A DNA stretch of 32,229 nt from an uncultured Pelagibacteraceae bacterium. GTDB lineage: Bacteria; Pseudomonadota; Alphaproteobacteria; Pelagibacterales; Pelagibacteraceae. Below are positions 26,377 through 32,229 of the stretch, one piece after another. Below the pieces are notes generated by a model. It had not been told where the DNA came from and did no database searches. It worked only from the letters and a program-made list of their open reading frames with translations. Location of the stretch: assembly GCA_902589345.1 (NCBI GenBank), contig CACISU010000007.1, positions 1 through 32,229 of the forward strand, read 5' to 3'. Positions within the stretch are counted from its first letter, which is position 1; every line of letters starts with the position of its first letter. The position numbers and the translations under genes were made by a program.

Positions 26377-28339
26377 TAGTGGAAGTGATACTAGATTTAG
26401 AAAATTAGGAACAATTAACAGAAGAATGTTTATTTTTTCTGCAGCTAAAGCTGTAGTATTATTTGGAATAATTGGAAGACTATTTTCACTTCAAATAAAT
26501 GAAAGTAATAAGTATTTAACTTTATCAGATAAGAATCGTTTAAGAGAATCTAGACTTCCACCCATAAGAGGAGAATTTAAAGATTATTTTGAAGAAACTA
26601 TTGCAGGAAATCTTAGAGTATACCAGCTTCACGTTGTACCTGAACAAGTTGAAGATTTTAAAAGTTTAATAATTAGACTGAGGGATATACTTAATTTTGA
26701 TAACAGAAAATTAGTTCAATTAATTAAAAAAAAAAATAAACAAAAACCCTGGGAAACTTTAATAATTTCAGAAAATTTAAGCTGGGATGAATTTTCAAAA
26801 ATTAACTTTTACCTTCATGAGTTGGCAGGCGCCAAGCCAGTTATTACCGTTGGAAGAAATTATCCACACAAAGGTAGCTTTACACATATTTTAGGATATG
26901 TGGCACAAGTAAGTGAAAACGATTTAATTGAGAGTGAAATTATTAGAGAAAGAAATGTACCTGGACTTAGAGTGGGTAAACTGGGTTTAGAAAAAACTTT
27001 TGAAAATCAATTAATTGGAACTAATAGTATTCAAAGATTTGAAGTTAATGCATATGGTAAAAAAATTAATCAAATAGACTATAAGGAGGGCTTAAAAGGA
27101 AAATCTATAAGACTTACAATCGATAGTGAAATTCAAAAATACACAAACGAACTATTATCAGAAAAAGCAGGATCTATAAGTGTAATGGATATTTATACTG
27201 GTGAAATTATAGCCATGAACTCAGCACCTACTTTCGATCCAAATTTATTTTTATATGGAATTGACAAAAATGAATGGTCTAAAATTAAAAATGATCCTAA
27301 AAAACCACTTTTAAATAAGACTTTGTCAGGACTATATTCGCCAGGATCTACGATAAAACCATTGGTAGCGCTTTCAGCTTTAGAACATGATGCGATAAGT
27401 CCAGATATGAAGGTGAAATGTAATGGGAAAGTTGAAATGTACGGTCATACATATCACTGTTGGAAAAAAAAAGGACATGGCTACATGTCTTTAAAAAATG
27501 CAATTAAGCAATCTTGCGATATTTATTTTTATGAAGCTGCTCGCCTACTAGGTGTTGATAAGTTAAATTTAACAGCAAATAAGTTTGGTTTAGGAAAGAA
27601 AACTTTAGAGAATTATTTTCCCAACGAGAAACCTGGAGTATTTCCGTCAACTAAGTGGAAGAAACAAGCGATCGGTCAAAATTGGTATTTGGGAGAAACC
27701 TTTATTACTGGAATTGGCCAAGGTTACGTACAAACAAATCCTTTACAATTATGCCTGATGACTGCCCAATTAGCGAATGGAGGTCACAAAATTTATCCAA
27801 AAATTATAGCAGATGAAAATATAGGAAATGCAGAGAAAATAAAAAATAAAATGTTAAGACAAATTGAAAATCATAATGAAGAAGATGAAAATTTGAAAAC
27901 AACAGCAGAGGAATTTATTACAAATAAAAAAGATGATCACATGCCTCTTTATAGAAATCCAGAAAACGTAAAATTTGTTTTAGATGCAATGTTTAGGTCT
28001 ACTAATGAAATTTATGGAACTTCGTTTTCTTCAAGAATTGATGATCCAAAATATCAGTTTGCAGGGAAAACAGGAACCTCTCAGGTAAAAAGAATCACAG
28101 AAGAAGAAAGAGAATTAGACTTAGATCTTAACTTAATACCATATAAACAAAGAGATCACGCTTGGTTTATAGCATTTGGACCATATAAAGACCCTAGATA
28201 TGCAGTAAGTATATTAGTAGAGCACGGTGGATCAGGAAGTAAAGCTGCTGCACCAATTGCTAAAAAATTATTTAAAAAAATAATAGATAGACATGAATTA
28301 AGAGAAAAATATAAACCAAAAATTATTAAAAGTGCTTAA
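26369..28339 (+). CDS. mrdA: penicillin-binding protein 2 (elongasome transpeptidase)
   Basis: The class B PBP that crosslinks peptidoglycan during elongation with RodA, 656 aa. It has a membrane anchor near residues 25-45 (AKAVVLFGIIGRLFSLQI), then a PBP dimer/pedestal domain with LPPIRGEFKDYFEE and GRNYPHKGSFTHILGYV. The transpeptidase domain has all three motifs: S327-T-I-K330 within YSPGSTIKPL, S382-C-D384 (the SxD variant of SxN usual in PBP2), and K567-T-G-T within AGKTGTSQV. An Asn/Glu/Lys-rich insert (about residues 490-530) lies between the second and third motifs. It overlaps mreD by eight bases and rodA by one. Confidence 0.97.
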   Translation: MFDSGSDTRFRKLGTINRRMFIFSAAKAVVLFGIIGRLFSLQINESNKYLTLSDKNRLRESRLPPIRGEFKDYFEETIAGNLRVYQLHVVPEQVEDFKSLIIRLRDILNFDNRKLVQLIKKKNKQKPWETLIISENLSWDEFSKINFYLHELAGAKPVITVGRNYPHKGSFTHILGYVAQVSENDLIESEIIRERNVPGLRVGKLGLEKTFENQLIGTNSIQRFEVNAYGKKINQIDYKEGLKGKSIRLTIDSEIQKYTNELLSEKAGSISVMDIYTGEIIAMNSAPTFDPNLFLYGIDKNEWSKIKNDPKKPLLNKTLSGLYSPGSTIKPLVALSALEHDAISPDMKVKCNGKVEMYGHTYHCWKKKGHGYMSLKNAIKQSCDIYFYEAARLLGVDKLNLTANKFGLGKKTLENYFPNEKPGVFPSTKWKKQAIGQNWYLGETFITGIGQGYVQTNPLQLCLMTAQLANGGHKIYPKIIADENIGNAEKIKNKMLRQIENHNEEDENLKTTAEEFITNKKDDHMPLYRNPENVKFVLDAMFRSTNEIYGTSFSSRIDDPKYQFAGKTGTSQVKRITEEERELDLDLNLIPYKQRDHAWFIAFGPYKDPRYAVSILVEHGGSGSKAAAPIAKKLFKKIIDRHELREKYKPKIIKSA

Positions 28340-29463
28340 TGTTGAATAGATTTACATACACAAACGAACAAACATTTTTTCAAAAGTTAAAGTCGATAGA
28401 CTGGATATTGGTATTTTGTATTTTATTAATTGGTTTAATTAGCTTTTTTGCAATGTATTCAACTGATGGAGGGGAAATAAAGTTTTATACTAAAAATCAC
28501 ATATTAAGATTTGGTATTTTTTTTTCAATGATGTTTTTAATTGCATTTATCAATATTAAATTTTGGCACAGTATTAGCTATTTATTTTACTTTATTGTAT
28601 TAGGATTATTAGTTGCTGCATCTTTCTATGGGATTACTGCCTCTGGCTCTCAAAGGTGGATAAATTTATATTTTATAAACTTGCAACCATCTGAACTGAT
28701 GAAAATAGCAATTATTGCTTTTTTTGCTAAATATTATCATAGAATGCAAATCACTCAGGTTAATAAAATTGTAAATATCTTAATACCTTTTGTTGTCTTA
28801 GTTATCCCAATCTTTTTAGTTGTTACCCAACCAGATTTGGGAACTTCTGTTTTAATTGCGTTAAGTGGAATAATGGTACTTTGGTTAGCTGGAATTAATT
28901 TAAAATTTTTTGTTTACTCTTCTTTATTATTAGTTATTTCGGCCCCATTTGTAATTTCTTTTTTGAAACCTTATCAAAAACTTAGAATCTTGACATTTTT
29001 TAATCCTGACAAAGATCCATTGGGAGCGGGGTATCAAATAATTCAGTCAAAAATTGCAGTTGGTTCAGGAGGCTTATATGGAAAAGGATTTCTTAAAGGG
29101 ACACAAGGTTACTTAGAATTTCTTCCTGAAAAACATACTGACTTTATTTTTACATTATTTTCTGAAGAATTTGGATTTCTTGGATCTTTTATTTTACTAA
29201 TCTTGTACACCGTTATGATCTACAGAATTGTATCTATTGGATTTCAGTCTAGAAGCTTTTTTGGAAGATTATTCTGCTTTGGATTTGCTTCAGCAATTTT
29301 TATTTTTATTGCTGTAAATATGTGTATGGTTTTAGGATTACTTCCAATAGTCGGATCTCCACTTCCAATTATGTCTTATGGAGGCTCATCAATGTTAGCA
29401 ACTATGCTTGGCTTTGGAATAGTTATGAGTGCAAAAATATACCAGAGACAACTTATAATTTAA
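28339..29463 (+). CDS. rodA: RodA, SEDS-family peptidoglycan glycosyltransferase
   Basis: RodA polymerises lipid II into glycan strands in partnership with PBP2. The 374 aa product has about ten hydrophobic helices. SEDS hallmarks are GSQRWINLYFINLQPSELMK, VVTQPDLGTSVLIALSG with the putative catalytic Asp of the PDLG motif, GAGYQIIQSKIAVGSGGLYG, LPEKHTDFIFTLFSEEFGFL and the C-terminal PLPIMSYGGSSMLATMLGFG. It follows mrdA with a one-base overlap (TAATG) and ends the elongasome cluster. A 99-base gap with promoter-like hexamers follows. Confidence 0.97.
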   Translation: MLNRFTYTNEQTFFQKLKSIDWILVFCILLIGLISFFAMYSTDGGEIKFYTKNHILRFGIFFSMMFLIAFINIKFWHSISYLFYFIVLGLLVAASFYGITASGSQRWINLYFINLQPSELMKIAIIAFFAKYYHRMQITQVNKIVNILIPFVVLVIPIFLVVTQPDLGTSVLIALSGIMVLWLAGINLKFFVYSSLLLVISAPFVISFLKPYQKLRILTFFNPDKDPLGAGYQIIQSKIAVGSGGLYGKGFLKGTQGYLEFLPEKHTDFIFTLFSEEFGFLGSFILLILYTVMIYRIVSIGFQSRSFFGRLFCFGFASAIFIFIAVNMCMVLGLLPIVGSPLPIMSYGGSSMLATMLGFGIVMSAKIYQRQLII

Positions 29464-29476
29464 GAATATCAAGTTT

Positions 29477-29525
29477 TTGAATTAATATTACATAGTTTCC
29501 TAATATAATTACAAGTTGTTATAAT
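29477..29525 (+). promoter_or_regulatory. candidate promoter region for the TPR-barrel gene
   Basis: TTGAAT (29477-29482) and TAATAT (29501-29506) are 18 bases apart in the 99-base gap after rodA. A perfect TATAAT at 29520-29525 is a second -10 candidate without a clear -35. Either would separate the TPR-barrel gene from the mre-rodA transcript. AT richness makes chance matches likely. I see no terminator hairpin after rodA. Confidence 0.35.
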
Positions 29526-29562
29526 TATTTTTTGGCCATAGTATTCATTTTTTAAAAACACA

Positions 29563-31374
29563 ATGAAGTCTAAATCTAGAAAAAAAAGTAGTAAAAAGAA
29601 AATAGAGAGAAAAGTAAAAGTAAAGAATACTGAAAATTCTTCCAAGCTTTTTTCTTTTCTATTAATTGGTGGGATTTTAGTATCAGCACTTTTATTCGAG
29701 TCTTTAAAATCTGTACCCGTTGGTGCTTCTAGTGATAATATTGCTAATGTATCTTTTAAATTACCAAAACTCAATTCTCAAAAAATTGAAACTAGACTTT
29801 TAAATACACAAAATTTTAAGGATTTTAATAAAAAATTAGTTATCGAAAAAGAAAATAGTTTAGATCAAAAAATAGTAATTATAGAAAAAGATTTTTCGCA
29901 AACAATCAAAATTCAAGAAAAAGAACCAGAAGTAATTGCGAATGTTGAAACTCCCATAAAAGTTGCTAAAGCAAATGAAACAAAAGTAGAGCAGATTATT
30001 TCTAATTCACTTGATAATGAAATAATTTTTGAAAAAAAAACTACAACTATTCCAACAACTAATGAAACAATTAAAATAGCTGAAGACACAAGCACTAAAA
30101 CTTTCACAATTGATGGAGAAGAAGTAGTGGTACCAGGATCTTCAGAAAAAAATATTACTTATATGCAAATACTGCAAAAACCTAACGATCTAGAATTAAA
30201 TTTAAAATATGCGAGACAACAAGGAAAAGCTGGAAACTATAAGCAAACAATTTCTACTTTAGAAAGATTAATTATGGTTTACCCTGATAATACTGAAATA
30301 AAATTATATTTATTATCTGTTTTAGTACAAGCTGACTCGCCAAATAAAGCTACTACTATAATTGACAATCTAAAATTAAATAAAGATATAAGCGCTGAAG
30401 ACTTGGAGGCTGTAATAGAAATCGAAAATGATATTAAGGCAAGAGGAGAACCAAAAGTATGGAGTTTTTTTACAGATTTAAGTTTCGGAACTACATATAA
30501 CGATAACGTGAACAGTGTATCAAAAACAAGAACTCAAATGAGCTCTGATAGCGTTGTTGAATTTGGATCAGCAAGATATGATAGAACTGATACAGGAACT
30601 TTAGGAATAACAGCATCGAGAACTGTTGGTGAAGAATCATCTTTTTTTGTTAATGCAAATGCAACAGAGTCACGACAAGAAATTGAAACAGGTGATGACT
30701 TTGAAAGTTATGCATTAACTTTTGGACTTGATACAACATTCGGCATCCAATCCTTAAGTCCTTATTACATTGTAAACAAAACAGATTATCAAGATGATGC
30801 TGATAGTTTTTCATATATGTATGGAATATCAAGTTATATTCCAGCAGGAGATAGGCATACTTTTAGTTACAGTTATTCTTTTGCAGACGCCAAAGGAAAC
30901 CAAAATTCTTCAGATACAACATCGAGAGATACAAATGCAACAAGTCACACTTATAATCTAGGGCATGACTTTGTATTGAATGACTTAATTACATCAAATT
31001 TAGTTTTAGGATACGGGGACTCTGATTCTAATGATGATACTGGAGATTATGAAAACTATGATTTTAGTGTAAGGTTAAATTTTGCTTTTCCTTGGGCATA
31101 TATTTCAGTGGGAGACTCATTAAGTTTTATTGATTACAAGAGGGTAGATACAAGTATAGACTCAGGAAGATTAAGATCTGACTTTACAAATACTCTTGAC
31201 CTTACAATTACAAAAGCATTAGGAGATTTCTTTCCAGGCTTAGATCCAAATAGAGCTTTATTTTTAAACTTATATTTTGAAAGAGCAGAGTCAGAATCAA
31301 ATATTAGAAATTATGACTACTCAGGAGATTCTTTTTCATTTAGTATAAATAGATCTTTCCAAGTATTAAAATAG
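29563..31374 (+). CDS. TPR plus outer-membrane beta-barrel protein (Slam/DUF560-like architecture), function unknown
   Basis: 603 aa, not recognised to a named family with confidence. Residues 1-28 are highly basic (MKSKSRKKSSKKKIERKVKV and on). A single hydrophobic segment covers about 29-46 (LFSFLLIGGILVSALLF), then a low-complexity Lys/Glu/Thr-rich linker runs to about residue 190. A TPR-like region (about 190-290) contains ARQQGKAGNYKQTISTLERL and PDNTEIKLYLLSVLVQ. From about residue 300, starting WSFFTDLSFGTTYNDNVNSV, alternating aromatic/polar strands with Ser/Asp-rich loops run to the C terminus, as in a beta barrel. TPR followed by a barrel is also the layout of Slam-type surface lipoprotein modifiers. 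A chain ending in FQVLK rather than a terminal aromatic residue is atypical. The gene is followed by an exported FecR-domain protein, so a surface role is likely. Confidence 0.7.
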   Translation: MKSKSRKKSSKKKIERKVKVKNTENSSKLFSFLLIGGILVSALLFESLKSVPVGASSDNIANVSFKLPKLNSQKIETRLLNTQNFKDFNKKLVIEKENSLDQKIVIIEKDFSQTIKIQEKEPEVIANVETPIKVAKANETKVEQIISNSLDNEIIFEKKTTTIPTTNETIKIAEDTSTKTFTIDGEEVVVPGSSEKNITYMQILQKPNDLELNLKYARQQGKAGNYKQTISTLERLIMVYPDNTEIKLYLLSVLVQADSPNKATTIIDNLKLNKDISAEDLEAVIEIENDIKARGEPKVWSFFTDLSFGTTYNDNVNSVSKTRTQMSSDSVVEFGSARYDRTDTGTLGITASRTVGEESSFFVNANATESRQEIETGDDFESYALTFGLDTTFGIQSLSPYYIVNKTDYQDDADSFSYMYGISSYIPAGDRHTFSYSYSFADAKGNQNSSDTTSRDTNATSHTYNLGHDFVLNDLITSNLVLGYGDSDSNDDTGDYENYDFSVRLNFAFPWAYISVGDSLSFIDYKRVDTSIDSGRLRSDFTNTLDLTITKALGDFFPGLDPNRALFLNLYFERAESESNIRNYDYSGDSFSFSINRSFQVLK

Positions 31375-31410
31375 TTGTATTTTTTAATGCTTTTTAAAAT
31401 GTTACAAAAA

Positions 31411-31439
31411 TTGCAAATATTTAGGTAAATAGATGATAA
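31411..31439 (+). promoter_or_regulatory. candidate promoter of the FecR-domain gene
   Basis: TTGCAA (31411-31416) and TGATAA (31434-31439), 17 bases apart, lie in the 124-base gap between the TPR-barrel gene and the FecR-domain gene. This would give a leader of about 50 bases. Nothing else recognisable is in the gap. Confidence 0.3.
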
Positions 31440-31498
31440 AAAAGCCCATATTGGATAAAATAAAACTTTAAAGATAGAGAAAAAAAGATATATTTTTT

Positions 31499-32229
31499 AT
31501 GATGAAAAAACTCTTATCATTAATAATCAGTGTTCTGTTCACTTTGAATATTGCCCAAGCTGAGGAAATAAGTATTGAAAAACAGCTAGTTGGAATTGTA
31601 GGGGCTATATCTGGAACTGTGAAAACAGAAACAAGAGAGCTTAAAGTTGGTGATAAAATCTATTTGAATGAAACGATCTTATCAAGTTCAAATGGAGGAA
31701 CGCAAATATTATTACTAGACCAATCTACATTCACAATAGGCTCAGATTCAGAAGTGGTGATGGATACATTTATTTATGATCCAAGTACTAATGATGGGAA
31801 AATAGTGGCAAAAGTTAAAGAAGGAAGTTTAAAAGTTATTTCAGGATTAATTAGTAAAAAAAATCCAGATGCTTTAACAGTGGAAGTGCCAGAGGGAACT
31901 CTTGGATCAAGAGGTACAGAATTTCAAACAATTGTTTCAAAAAAGAATAAACAAACAAATACTTTGTTAATAGGCCCAGGAAAAAATAATACATTAGGGC
32001 TTAGACCAGGAGCTGTGCTTGTAGGTAATAAGTATGGTCAAACAATGTTAAACAATCCTTATACTGTTGCAAGCATGAAAAAAGGCAAGGCACCAGGTAA
32101 AGCTAAACAAATAACAAAATCACAACTTAAAAAATTTAATAAAAAAATGAAGGCTCTTAGAGTTGCTAAACTTCAAGGTGCCACGAAAGACGAAAAAAAA
32201 GCAATAAGAAAACAAATTAGAAAAGAACT
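31499..32229 (+). CDS. exported FecR-domain protein, 3' end outside window
   Basis: The frame is open from ATG 31499 (or the adjacent ATG 31502) to the window edge, 243 complete codons. A signal peptide is clear: MMKKLLSLIISVLFTLNIAQA with probable cleavage after AQA. The mature protein starts with a FecR-like domain at about residues 30-145. It has GIVGAISGTVKTETRELKVG, LLDQSTFTIGSDSEVVMDTF, KVKEGSLKVISGLI and VEVPEGTLGSRGTEFQTIV, the last being the typical FecR (I/L)G(I/S)RGTEF pattern. There is no membrane helix after the signal peptide, so this is not a classical FecR anti-sigma transducer. After about residue 190 the chain turns Lys/Arg-rich (KKFNKKMKALRVAKL and onward) and is still so at the edge. 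It lies 124 bases after the TPR-barrel gene. Confidence 0.85.
   Translation, partial: MMKKLLSLIISVLFTLNIAQAEEISIEKQLVGIVGAISGTVKTETRELKVGDKIYLNETILSSSNGGTQILLLDQSTFTIGSDSEVVMDTFIYDPSTNDGKIVAKVKEGSLKVISGLISKKNPDALTVEVPEGTLGSRGTEFQTIVSKKNKQTNTLLIGPGKNNTLGLRPGAVLVGNKYGQTMLNNPYTVASMKKGKAPGKAKQITKSQLKKFNKKMKALRVAKLQGATKDEKKAIRKQIRKE

Noticed and set aside
29469..29774. Minus-strand 101-codon frame covering the gap after rodA
   Set aside because: It runs through the basic N terminus of the TPR-barrel gene in antisense and encodes a low-complexity Phe/Leu/Ile-rich chain with no recognisable feature.
31429..31470. Tiny frame starting ATGATAAAAAAG before the FecR gene as a leader peptide
   Set aside because: It has only 12 codons, no Shine-Dalgarno and no regulatory codon run, which is expected by chance in this composition.

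Overview
The window is a gene-dense, strongly AT-rich stretch of bacterial chromosome. Several traits point to a streamlined marine alphaproteobacterium of the SAR11 (Pelagibacterales) type: Lys/Asn/Ile-rich proteins, A/T-ending codons, almost no intergenic DNA, many 1-26 bp gene overlaps, a circularly permuted two-piece tmRNA, ThyX, the glyQ-glyS-ppdK order and an hflK-hflC-DUF2065-degP cluster. This placement is inferred from the sequence, not from a database match. I see no mobile element, prophage, CRISPR array or transfer signature. Nearly every gene is a recognisable core gene.

Layout. Positions 2-3791 hold cofactor and isoprenoid genes on alternating strands: a 5'-truncated dxs (+), aroC (-), pdxH (+) and a polyprenyl diphosphate synthase (-). 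A promoter-like site near 3834-3861 then starts a plus-strand run of S49 peptidase, glyQ, glyS and ppdK (3902-10313). Facing it is the nadA-nadC NAD operon on the minus strand (10321-12152). Positions 12209-12623 are the RNA block: tRNA-Leu(GAG) on the plus strand, converging on a permuted two-piece tmRNA (ssrA) on the minus strand. The tmRNA promoter lies back to back with the start of thyX. thyX overlaps the 3' end of an Mrp/ApbC ATPase gene, which is divergent from the membrane quality-control cluster hflK-hflC-DUF2065-degP-miaA (14416-18893).

Branched-chain amino acid genes ilvB-ilvH-ilvC-leuA (18943-23968) follow, and one base after leuA the cell-elongation cluster mreB-mreC-mreD-mrdA(PBP2)-rodA begins (23970-29463). 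The window ends with two less familiar envelope genes: a long-N-tailed TPR plus beta-barrel protein (29563-31374) and an exported FecR-domain protein cut by the window edge (31499 onward).

How the genes work together. The tmRNA, HflKC (partner of FtsH), DegP and the S49 peptidase form a protein quality-control theme. mreBCD-PBP2-RodA build the lateral cell wall, and the final pair probably acts at the cell surface. The observations most worth checking are the tmRNA and its tag, similar short dyads just upstream of both ilvB and leuA, an Asp-to-Glu change in the acetolactate synthase ThDP/Mg motif, the cysteine-free short Mrp, a possible 1-base shift at the start of hflK, and the terminal TPR-barrel/FecR pair.
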